Assembly: GCF_020536995.1 (NCBI RefSeq)
Contig: NC_068366.1
Coordinates: forward strand, 27,150,532 to 27,214,531
DNA: 64,000 nucleotides
From: Dreissena polymorpha
Taxonomy: Eukaryota > Mollusca > Bivalvia > Myida > Dreissenidae
Direction of reading: 5' to 3'
The translations under genes were made by a program, and so were the position numbers. Shown here in pieces: positions 1-12,300 of this stretch (positions within the stretch are counted from its first letter, which is position 1; every line of letters starts with the position of its first letter). Below the pieces are notes generated by a model that was given only the letters and a program-made list of their open reading frames with translations, was not told where the DNA came from and made no database searches.

Positions 1-262
1 GTGTTACCTGCAGTGTATGTTGACTGTGTTACCTGCAGTGTATGTTGACTGTGTTACCTGCAGTGCATTTTGACTGTTACCTGCAGTGTATGTTGACTGT
101 GTTACCTGCAGTGCATTTTGACTGTTACCTGCAGTGTATGTTGACTGTGTTACCTGCAGTGTATGTTGACTGTTTGTGTTACCTGCAGTGTATGTTGACT
201 GTTTGTGTTACCTGCAGTGTATGTTGACTGTTTGTGTTACCTGTTGTGTATGATACCTGTTT
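1..262. repeat. Minisatellite of 25/29-bp units upstream of MAP3K exon A
   Basis: About ten units of GTGTTACCTGCAGTGTATG followed by TTGACT; later units add GTTT and become 29 bp, and a shorter variant has GCATTTTGACT. The array starts at or before the window edge and runs up to the acceptor of exon A. Every unit carries CCTGCAG, which resembles the acceptor that ends the intron (TGATACCTGTTTCAG). Open frames through it are repeat translation, not genes. Confidence 0.9.
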
Positions 263-265
263 CAG

Positions 266-345
266 ACAAAGTGAAGGAGATGCTGGAGTATGACCACACA
301 GCGCTGATAGAACTGCAGCTGGCCCTGTATGTGTTCCAGGAGGCA
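266..345 (+). CDS. MAP3K5/6/15: MAP3K exon A (central region after the kinase domain)
   Basis: The acceptor is CCTGTTTCAG and the exon starts with two bases of a split codon. It encodes [20 protein letters not shown] then YVFQEA. The donor GCA|GTGAGT leaves phase 0. Minisatellites abut the exon on both sides, and the downstream one begins at this donor. Confidence 0.88.
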
Positions 346-3300
346 GTGAGTATCCGTAACATATATCACATGGTTCTCACTGTGCTAGAGTGTTGTGAGT
401 ATCCATAACATATATCACATGGTTCTCACTGTGCTATAGTGTTGTGAGTATCTGTAACATATATCAAATGGTTCTCACTGTGCTATAGTGTTGTGAGTAT
501 CCGTAACATATATCAAATGGTTCTCACTGTGCTATAGTGTTGTGAGTATCCGTAACATATATCAAATGGTTCTCACTGTGCTATAGTGTTGTGATTATCC
601 CTGACATATATCATGGTGCAGTGTGTATCCCTCACATAAATCTAATGGTTCTCACTGTGCTATGGTGCAGTGTGTATCCCTCACAAATATCACATGGCCC
701 TCACTGTGCTATGGTGCAGTGAGTATTCCTCACATATATCACATGGTTCTCACTGTGCGAGGGTGCGGTGAGTACCCCTTTCATATATATCACATGGTTC
801 TCAATTTGCTATGGTGCAGTGAATATCCCTAACATTTATAACATGGTTTTGTCTGTGCTAGGGTGCAGTGAGTATCCCTCATATACATGTACATCACATG
901 GTTTTCACTGTTTTATGGTGTAGAGAGTATCCCTCTCATATATCACATGATTCTCAATGTGCTAGAGTGTACTGAGTATCCCTAACATAATTTATTTCAC
1001 ATGGTTCTCACTATTCAATGGTGTAGTGAGTATCCCTCACATATATCACATGGTTCTCACTATTCAATGTTGTAGTGAGTATCCCTCACATATATCACAT
1101 GGTTCTCTCTATTCAATGGTGCATTGAGTATCCGTCACTTATATCACATGGTTCTCACTATTTGATTCTCACTATTCAATGGTGAAGTGAGTATCCCTCA
1201 TATATATCAAATGGTTTTCACTGTGTTATGGTGCAGTGAGTATCCCTGGCATATATCACATGGTTCTCACTATTCAATGGTGTAGTGAGTATCCCTCACA
1301 AAATCACATGGTTCTCACTATGCAATGGTGCAGTGAGTATCCCTCACATATATCACATGGTTCTCACTATGCAATGGTGCAGTGAGTATCCCTCGCATAT
1401 ATCACATGGTTCTCAATGTGCTAGAGTGCAGTGAATGTTACAGATATCAGATTATCTACCCTGTTTACATTTCGAACAAATTTTGATTAACTGTTTTTAC
1501 AAACAATACACATGATTTCCATGGAGGCATTGCAAGGCTGCTGGTGGTTCCTGTAATGTTTTGTATGTCTGTGTAGGTGAGCTTTAACCTGAAGAACCGT
1601 GACATACAGCCTCACTGGATGTTTGCCCTAGACAACCTGCTGAGGAGTGCCACCCAGGCAGCCATCACAGTCCTCTCTCCAGGTACACGGGAGACATATG
1701 TGACACTAACTTGGATTGATCATTTATCCTCTTAAATCATGGAAATGTATGTCTTACAAACCATTTTCATGCCCCCTTTCGAAGAAAAGGGGGTATATAG
1801 TTTTCGCACTGTCCGTCTGTCTGTAAGTCTTTCTGTCAGTCTGTCTGTCACACTTTTTGTGTCTGCTCTCTAATTCAAATAGTTTTCATCCGATCTTTAC
1901 TAAACTTGGTCAGAGGTTGTATCTAGACAACATCTATGTCAAGTTCGAATATGCCAGGTCAAAAACTAGGTCTAGGGGTCAAAAAACAAATCCAAGGGAA
2001 GTAATAAGCTTTAAATGGACATGATTATCTGACCTGCCAAATTATATATTCTTGTTAAATAAATCAAAGCGACGCAGTAGGCGGCATTGGGTTTCTGACA
2101 AACACATCGTGGTAAAAGGTCAAGGTCATTCTTCAAGGTCTAAGGTCAAAAATACAAATCCAAGGGAAGTAATAAGCATTAAAGGGAGATAATTATTCTA
2201 TATTGAACATAGCAACTTGATATTTGGCATGCATGTGTATCTCATGGAGCTGCACATTTTGAGTGGTGAATCTACAGTCACGGTAGTGGCTTTTAATTAT
2301 TTGCTACTAAAAATAGAGAGTGGCTTTTAATTATTTGCTACTAAAAATTGAGATTTGTTAGAGACAATTATTTTCAAGGGAAGTAATTTATATAATTATA
2401 AATCTCGTATTATATATTTCCTTACCAAGAATTTCACAGTTACTGTACAGATTTTTTATTTTTATTATTTATCACTCAAATGCTTGATTGCCAATAGTTT
2501 TTAGCTCATCTATTTTTTGAAAAAAAAAAATGAGCTATTGTCATCACCTTGGCGTCGGCGTATCAATGCTATTGCATTCAAACTTAGTACACTTACTTAC
2601 TATCATGAGGGGACTGGGCAGGCAAAGTTAGATAACTCTGGCTTGCATTTTGACAGAATTATGTGCCCTTTTTATTCTTAGAAAATTGAAATTTTTGGTT
2701 AAGTTTTGTGTTTAGGTCCATTTTATTCCTTAAGTATCAAAGCTATTGCTTTCATACTTGCAACTTTTACTAACTATCATAAGGGGACTGTGCAGGCAAA
2801 GTTATGTAACTCTGACTGGCATTTTGACAGAATTATGTGTCCTTTTTATACTCAGAAAATTGAAAATTTGGTTAAGTTTTGTGTTTAGGTCCACTTTTTT
2901 CCATAAGTATCGAAGCTATTGCTTTCATACTTGCAACACTTACTAACTATCATAAGGGGACTGTGCAGGTAAAGTTATGTAACTCTGACTGGCATTTTGA
3001 CAGAATTATAAATTCATGCTTGAAAATTTGGTTAAGTTTTGTGTTTTGGTCCACTTTACCCCTAAAGTATCATAGATATTGCTTTCATACTTGGAACACT
3101 CGCAAACTATCATAAGGGGACAGTAAAGGAAAAGTTGCATAACTCTGGTTGTCATTTTTATGGAATTATGGCCCTTTTTTTACTTAGTAACTTTGAATAT
3201 ATGGTTACATTTTGTGTTTAGATCCACTTTACTTCTAAATTATCAAGGCTATTGCTTTCAAACTTCAAATACTTTCATGCTCTCATGAGGGTACTGTACC

Positions 3301-6300
3301 TGGCAAGTTGAGTTTTACCTTGACCTTTGAATGACCTTGACTCTCAAGGTCAAATACTTAAATTTTGCTAAAATTGCCATAACTTCTTTATTTATGATTA
3401 GATTTGATTGATACTTTGACAAAACAACTCTTACCTGACATGCCACAATAGACTCCACCCAAACCATCCCCCACGCCCCCCCCCCCCCCCAATCCCCCCC
3501 CCCAATTTATTTTAAGATCTAATAAATGACCACCACACCTCACACTATACCCCCCACCCCAAAAAAATAATTTTTATGCCCCGATAGAGTGGCATATAGC
3601 AGTTGAACTGTCCGTCAGTATGTCAGTAAGTCTGTCCGTCTTCTGAAAAAAACTTTAACATTGGCCATAACTTTTTCACTATTGAAGATAGCAACTGATA
3701 TTTGGCATGCATGCGTATCTCATGGAGCTGCACATTTTGAGTGGTGGAAGTTCAAGGTCAAGGTCATCCTTCAAGGTAAAAAAAAATATAAAAAATTCAA
3801 GGTCAAGGTCATCCTTCAAGGTCAAATGTCAAATTTATGGCGTCTGTCTGACCGAAAACTTAAACATTGGCCATAACTTTTTCAATATTGAAATTAGCAA
3901 CTTGATATTTGGCATGCATGTATATCTCATGGAGCTGAACATTTTGAGTAGTGAAAGGTGAAGGTCAAGGTCATCCTTCAAGGTCAAATGTCAAATATAT
4001 GGCGTCTGTCCGTCCAAAAACTTTAACATTGGCCATAACTTTTTTAATATTGAAGATAGCAACTTGATATTTGGCATGCATGTGTATCTCATGAAGCTGC
4101 ACATTTTGAGCGGTGGAAGTTCAAGGTCAATGTCATCCTTTAAGGTAAAAAATTCAAAGCGGCGTTCTCATGAAGCTGCACATTTTGAGTGGTGGAAGTT
4201 CAAGGTCATCCTTCAAGGTCAAGGTCATCCTTCAAGGTCAAAGGTAAAAAAAAAATACTTCAAAGCGGCGGTCTCATGAAGGTGCACATTTTGAGTGGTG
4301 GAAGTTCAAGGTCAAGGTTATCCTTCAAGGTCAAGGTCATCCTTCAAGGTCAAAGGTAATTTTTTTTTTTATTCAAAGCGGTGTTATCATGAAGCTACAC
4401 ATTTTGAGTGGTGGAAGTTCTAGGTAAAGGTCATCCTTCAAGGTCAAGGTCATCTTTCAAGGTCAAATGTCATTTTTTTTTATTTCAAAGAGGCGTTCTC
4501 ATAAAGCTGTACATTTTGAGTGGTGGAAGTTCAAGGTCAAGGTCATCCTTCAAGGTCAAAGGTAAAAAAAACCAGAAACAAAATTGTTCAAAGCGGCACA
4601 ATAGGGGGCATTGTGTTTCTGACGAACACATCTCTTGTTTTTTTTAAACATGGTTAAAAAACACAATTATTTATTTTTATTGTATTATATTTGAAATACC
4701 GTCCAACCATCCCACCCAAGAATCTCCCCCCCCCCCCCCCCCCCCAAAAAAAAAAAACTGTGTTCATTTTTTTTTGCATTTTTGGAAGATAATGTTATAA
4801 ATGACCACACCCCACACTATACACCCCTCTCCACTCCACCCCTCCCTCCTTTGTGATTAAAATTGAGATAGGTCCCTACACCTTTAAAAAGAAAAATAAA
4901 TGAGCGGTCTGCACCCGCAAGGCGGTGATCTTGCTTTTGAATGATGATATAATTATCATTTCTTTCCTGTACTAATTGGTGAAAGCTAAGGTTCATTACA
5001 TACCTGTGGACTTATGACCATATATACATGATGAACTCTGGCTATGATCTCTTTGATAAACCACAGGCCTTGGTTGTCAGTGATGTCTGACTTGGTAATT
5101 TTTGACTGTCTACAGACCCCCCCCCCCCCCACCCAGTTGGATTGGACAAAATCCAAGGGAAGTAATAAGCTTTAAAGGGAGATGATTTCTATACCTGCCA
5201 TATGATAAATAGAAATTTTATTTCAAAGCGAAGCAGTAGGGGGCATTGTGTTTCTGAAAAACACATATCTTGTTCTTTGACATAATAAAGATTATAATAA
5301 ATAGTTTAGGCGCTTAAGTGTAAATAGTGTTAGCATTCAATTAATCAATACGTCTAGCAATTTTATTCTTCTAATTCTGCATGTCAAACACTGATAAATG
5401 ATTGTATGAAAGCATAGACACTGTCCCTCAAATTGATTGTCATATGGGGCTGATCCCTGTACATACAGAGCTGGGAGCCAACCTGGCAGGTGATGGTCAG
5501 ATAGAGGGGGACGCTGCCACGTCTGGGGTACCCTCCACCAACTCGGGCAAGTCAGCTACTGGGGAATTCCGCAAGTCTGTCAACGCAGAGATACGAAAAC
5601 AACTGGAATCATATGAGGATGAAAATCTGATGTGAGTGCATTTTTTAGCTCCCTTGTGCTTAGGTAAGCGTTTGTGATCGCCTTTTATCCATTGCGCCTC
5701 ATGTGGCGTCAACATTTGCCTTGTTCCAGCTATAGAAGCAATATTTATTGTCTGATCTTCATGAAATATGGTCAAAACATTGTACCAATGATATCTCGGA
5801 CGAAGTGCCAAAATAGTTCTGGTTGGTTGAAAAACATGGCCGCCAGGGGGCGGGGCATTTTTGCCTTATGTGGCTATTGTAAAACAACTCTTAAGGCCAG
5901 CTTATGCTAGATGTAGAGAGGTCATACAATGTTTGTGTGTATTATGTGTATGTGCAGGTTGCTGCAGCATATGCAAGATGTAGAGAGCTCGTACAATGAT
6001 TGTGTCTATTATGTGTACTTGCTGGTTGCTGCAAAACATACTAGATGTAGAGAGGTTGTACAATGTTTGTGTCTATTATGTGTACTTGCAGATTGCTGCA
6101 GCAGCTGCTAGATGTAGAGAGGTCATACAATGAGCTGCTCAAGAAAACCATTGCAGACAAGAAACTGCAGATAGAAGTCATACAGTACTGTCAAACATAC
6201 ATCTCCACAGCCACATTTTTGTTCAAAAGGGAATAAAAAGGATATTATATTTATCACCTTCTGCTCTTGAATTTCCATAAATACTTGGTCAAATTAAGTT

Positions 6301-9300
6301 AACTCATTGAAAAATCAGTGTTCCTTAAACACAGTGCCTATACCACGTGACTTTTTAAGATCTGTGTTGGGAGAATAAAGCGCAGCCCAGTTAACATTTT
6401 TAATGATGTCTTTTGAAATATTTCACCATTTTTAATGGGATAAAGTGGAGAGTCCGCTCATTCGTGAGTTTTCTATAGGTATCATGATCTTTTTAAACAA
6501 ATAAGTATTTTTTCAGCAAAGTGCAACAGCGCGTTTGTAATATTAAGTCCCCACACTGATCCGACAATTTTCTAATCGTTCAAGCGCGCGGTTGCATTAA
6601 CTGAAAAAATACTTATTTGTTTAAAAAGATCATGATACCTTTAGAAAACTCTCACAAATGGGTGGGCTGTCCACTTAGCTGCCAAGGGGCGGGGCATTTT
6701 TTCCTTATATGGCTATATATGGCTTTAGTAAAATCTTGTTGACACTCTAGAGGCCACATTTATAGTCCTATCATCATGAAACTTGGTCAGAAGATTCATC
6801 CCAATAATATCTTGGATGAGTTCAAAAATTATGCTGGTTGGTTGAAAAACATGGCCACCACGGGGGCGGGGCATTTTTCCTTATATGGCTATAGTAAAAC
6901 CTTGTTAACACTCTAGAGGTCACATTTATTTTCCTATCATCATGAAACTTGGTCAGAAGATTTGTCCAAATGATATCTTGGATGAAATCGAAAAAGGTTT
7001 TGGTTGCTCTAAAAACATGGCAACCAGGGGCGGGGCATTTTTTCTTTTATGGCTATAGTAAAACCTTGTTAACACTATCGAGGCCACATTCATTGTCTAA
7101 TCTTCATGAAATTTGGTCAGAAGATTGGTCTTGGATGAGTTCGAAAATAATTATGTTTGCTTGAAAAACATCACTTGCAAGGGGCGGGGCATTTTTCCTT
7201 ATATGGCTATAGTAAAATCTTGTTAACACTCTAGAGGCCACATTTACTGTCCGATCATCATGAAACTTGGTCAGAAGATTCATCCCAATAATATCTTGGA
7301 CGAGTTTAAAAATGATGCTGGTTAGTTGAAAAAACTTGGCTTCAGGGGGCGGGGCATTTTTCCATTTTTCCTATAGTAAAACCTTGTTAACACTCTAGAG
7401 GCCACATTTATTTTCCGATCTTCATGAAACTTGGTCAGAAGATTTGTCCCAATAAAATCTTGTTATCTCAGGTGATCGACTTTTGGCCTTTCAGGCCCTC
7501 TTGTTATGTTTTGTGGGACAATATATTCAATTTGAATTTCCCTCTACGGTTTCGGGCAGCATTGGAAGCATGATGTAGTTCTTATAAATTATCATTTTCT
7601 TATTCACTAGAGGAGTTCAAGCGATGACATCCTGTTCTTAGTGATTCAGCAAAAAAAAGAGCATGCAAAAATGAAAGTGTATGTGGGGCAATACATTACT
7701 GAATGGAACTGTGTCAATTAAAGAATGCCTGTAATTGATTATAATAGCACACAGACCTAATAGAAAGTACAGGCAAATGCGCTCCATATTATGCAAATTA
7801 ACGCAAAACAAATGAATCTCATACTGACTTGAGATCATCTGTGAAACAAAACAAGATGGCATCATGAAACGATTTGTAGATGCTGACAAGTTGCAGAATG
7901 TTTCTATTTTAATGTTTTGACAGTAATATGACTTGCTTTAGGGTTTCCCTATTGTAATTAACCATTGTATGGTACTTTTGTTTGTGGAGGTTTAGTTTTT
8001 ATATACACTGTAGCATAATAGTAGTGGGAAGTGTTTATGGATCTTAAATAGAGATTAATTATCACATAACATGACACTCTGATGCAAGACTTAATTAACA
8101 GCATGAAGAATTTCCCAAAACTACACACTGTTGTCAATTGATATATTATATTAGTTTATTTTTTTGTGTGTTAATCTTTACTGGTCATAAAAAAGTTTGA
8201 TCTACTCACTTGCAGACATCAATGTTGGCATTTTGTTCTGGTTACTTTGCATACTTAACACTCCTTATTTGTTTCTACTACAGGAAATAGAATACAAAAT
8301 TATCACATTCCTTTTGGGTAGCTCTGACCTGCAATTTAGCAAAATTATGTCCCTTTCTATGCCCCCGGATAGAAAGATCAAGGGTATATTGTTTTTGGCC
8401 TGTCTGTCTGTCATTCATTCATTGTGTGTGTCCCAAAACTTTAACCTTGGTTAAAGTTTGATAACTTATGCATTATTGAAGATAGCAATTTCATATTTGG
8501 CATGCATGTGTATCTCACGGAGCTGCACATTTTGAGTGGTGAAAGGTCAAGGTCATCCTTCAATGTCAAAGGTCAAATATCATTATATTTTTCTTTCCTA
8601 AAACTTTAACCTTCGTTAAAGTTTGGTCGTAACTTTTTTAATAATGAAGATAGCAACAATGATATGTGGTATGCATGTGTATCTCATGGAGCTGCATGTT
8701 TTTTTAGTGGTGAAAGGTCAAGGTCATCCTTCAAGGTCAAAGGTCAAATTAATGGCTTCAAAGCGGCGCAATAGGGGGCATTGTGTTTCTGACAAACACA
8801 TCTCTTGTTGTACTAAGAAAATGTAGGTGATGCTGTGGTCTGCTGTTTATGACCCTTATATGTTTTAATGATCCAAGTATTTAACATTATGTAAGACAAA
8901 CAAGGCACTATATGATTATATGGACATGTAACTGGCAGCCTGTTGTGTTCTCAGGCAGTTATCCAGTGCGAGTTGGCCTATAGCCCCGACCAGTCCCCCG
9001 TTTTCCAGTAGCAGTATGGGCCTGGGTCCCTCTGTCGTGATCAACGAGCCACCAGATGAGGCCCTTGTCAACTGGCTCAGACAGTGTGCCATAGACACAC
9101 ACGCCATTGAGAAGGTACACTCAACAACACTGCAGCAAATTATGTCTGTATCATGTTTATTTGGTCTAAACCTAACAGTATTGTGATCATTTTATTCATA
9201 ACTGTTTGAGATTTGACAGCTTGATGTACGGACTGGTATTTCTACCGACCCTATATTTCATAAAATTATAGTCTGGTTGCATTTCTTAAGTTTGTCATGC

Positions 9301-12300
9301 TAAATGCAAGTAATTCTGTGAATTATTGGCTTCCTTTGCTCTAAGAAAAGTATGGGCATTCGTTATATCCCGTTTGAAGAAAATAGGTGTTATAATTGAA
9401 TCACGATGGATGTCTGATTTTGTCTGTCCATCTGTCTGTCTGTGTGCCCATCTTTTTGTATTCACAAACTTGTGCATAGTTGTTATCCCCCGCCATAGGC
9501 GGAGGGATATTGTTTTGGCGTTGTCTGTCCGTCCGGCACTTTTGTGTCCGTAGCCATATCTTGGAAGTGCTTTGGCGGATTTCATTGAAACTTGGTATGA
9601 GTATATATATGGATAAGAGGATGATGCATGCCAAATGGCATTGTTACACCATCGGATAATAACAGAGTTATGGCCCTTTGTACTTAAAAAAACAAACTTT
9701 TTTGTGTGTCCGGAGCCATATCTTGGAAGTGCTTTGGCGGATTTCATTGAAACTTGGTATGAGTATATATATGGATAAGAGGATGATGCACGCCAAATGG
9801 CATTGTACACCATTGGATAATAACAGAGTTATGGCCCTTTGTACTTTGAAAAAATTCTTTTTTGTGTGTCCGGAGCCATATCTTGGAAGTGCTTTGAAGG
9901 ATTTCATTGAAATTTTGTATGAGTATATATATATGGATAAGAGAGTGATGCACGTTGGCGATGTCCATCCGTCCAGAAAACTTGTGTGTCAAGAAGTATA
10001 ATGGCGGGGGATATCAATTCAACGAATTTGCTTGTTCTTCTACAGTTTTCAACATAAAAGATTTGAACTTGCTGGCATTATGATGTGAAGTTGTGCTATA
10101 GCAGTTTTCATTGACATACCTTAAACATTACAAAAGTTATCAAACTTTTTCAACTTCAATCTTCATTACATCAGATTATTTTCTCCTAATTCACATGTTC
10201 CACTGTGTTATGTTTGATATGCATTACTTTATACTTGTTCTCTAGTTTTCTGAAATAATGATTCTTTGGTAAAAGTTGCCATGCCTTGGAGTTCACAAGA
10301 TCAATGTAATAAAGAACAGTACCGGTAATTGGAATAAAAACACTCTGAAATTACGACTTCCATTGGCTCATTATTTGGCCATTTATGGAATATTATAGTC
10401 CTCTCTAAGTTTGTTAAGCTCACTGGGAGGGAGTGATGTCCATCGTCCATGTATCAATAAGTGCCTCTGTCAATTTTAATGCCCCGGTAGGGTGGCATAT
10501 AGCAGTTGAACTGTCAGTCCGTCTGTCTGTCTGTGTGTCCGTCCGTCCGAAAACTTTAACATTGGCCATAACTTTTGCAATATTGAAGATAGCAACTTGA
10601 TATTTGGCATGCATGTGTATCTCATGAAGCTGCACATTTTGAGTGGTGAAAGGTCAAGGTCATCCTTCAAGGTCAAAGGTCAAAAAACAAAATCCCAGGG
10701 AAGTAACAAGCTTTTAAGGGAGATAATTTCTATTTTATATCATATGGCAGGTACAGATCAATTTCACAAGAGAAGTACTTTTTTTTAAAGGATATAATAA
10801 CAAACAAATTTTAAGGTCAAGGTCATCCTTCATGCTCAAAAGTCTAAAAATACAATCCAAGGGAAGTAATAAGCTATAAAAGGGAGATAATTTCTAAACC
10901 TGCCAAATGATATTTTGAAATTTTATTTCAAAGCGGTGCACTAAGGGGCATTGTGTTTCTGCAGACACATCTCTTGTTTCTTTAAACAAAATCACCTGAA
11001 CAACTTAACAGAATAGGACTTAACTTCACAGGAATGTTCATTGGGTGGTCCTCTATGAGATTTGTTTCAATCTTTCCAGCCCAGTGCTTAATTTGGTCAC
11101 TGGGAACAAAAATAGGTTTCTAAAAAAGAAAACTTAAAAAATCTTCTCCTCTGAAACCACCCAGAGGTTTAATATTGCATATGTAGTATCTCAGTGAGGT
11201 CATCTACAAAAGTGATTAAATAATGCCCATGGGGTCTGACTTTTCCCCAGTTTTACAAAGACTTTTGTACGGAGTACCTTAAAAATCACGTCAGAAACCA
11301 CATTGCCCAAATCATATTTGGTATGAGGCATCATCTACAGGTCTTCTTCAAAGTCTCTTCATATTATGCCCCACTGCCTAAGGCTTTTATATTTGTCTGT
11401 CTCACTGTCAGTCTTTGTTTTTGTGCGAAAATTCCTGTCTCAGCCATAAGTTGGCCTTATATGGATGGATTGTAAAATAACGTGGCACAATTGTTTTGTA
11501 TGAAGTTTAGAGTATTTAAAATAAGAACATATAGATGGGATTGTATATATGTGTCACTTTCTGGGTAAAAAGGGCATAATGCATGTGCGTAAAGTGTCAT
11601 CTCAGATTAGCCTGTGCAGTCCGCACAGGCTAATCAGGAACGCCACTTTCAGCTTTTATGAAATTTTCGTTTAAATGAAGTCTATTCATAGCAAAAATCC
11701 TATTTAGACGGAAAGTGTCGTCCCTGATTAGCCAGTGCGGACTGCACAGGCTAATCTGAGATGACACTTTACGCACATGCATTATGCCCAGTTTTATCAG
11801 AACACAACTCCTATAATGGCTGTGTTTATTGTGTTTGCTCAGATTGTCAGTGAGCAGTACACATTGGAGGACCTGAAGGAGCTGGTTACGTATGAGCAGC
11901 TCATCAGCCTCAACATCAGGTGAGCAGCACCAGCATTCTAGGAAACACGCATACAGTTTATGCCAGTTAAATAATGTTAATGATACAATTGCTTTTTTTT
12001 CTGATTTTTGTGTGGTTTTTGGGTCATGGCTAAAAGTATGACCCCCTCAGGGGTCACTTGACTTATATAGACTTTGAAACAGCAAGGATCAGGGGATAGA
12101 TATTTGGTGTGAAGTATCATCTTGTGGTCTTCCACAAAAATTGTTCAAATGTGCAAGCTGATGTTGACCCAGGGGCCACACAATAGACGTATATAGTTAA
12201 TAATCATGATGTCAATACAACTCTTCTCTGTGACCACAAGGATCAGGGGCTTCATAGTTGGTGTGTTACATCTTCTAGTGGTACTCTACAAAGATTGTTT

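Noticed and set aside
3661-4647. Frames with repeated KVKVILQGQ motifs
   Set aside because: Translation of AAGGTCAAGGTCATCC tandem sequence in family a.
5929-6111. Small Cys-rich secreted protein
   Set aside because: The frame is a translation of the 67-bp tandem duplicated from exon D.
8916-9107. Minus-strand 63-codon frame
   Set aside because: Antisense shadow of MAP3K exon E.
9295-10001. 172-codon and overlapping frames
   Set aside because: They run through the three 161-bp units of a noncoding element and show the same phrase repeated in shifted frames.
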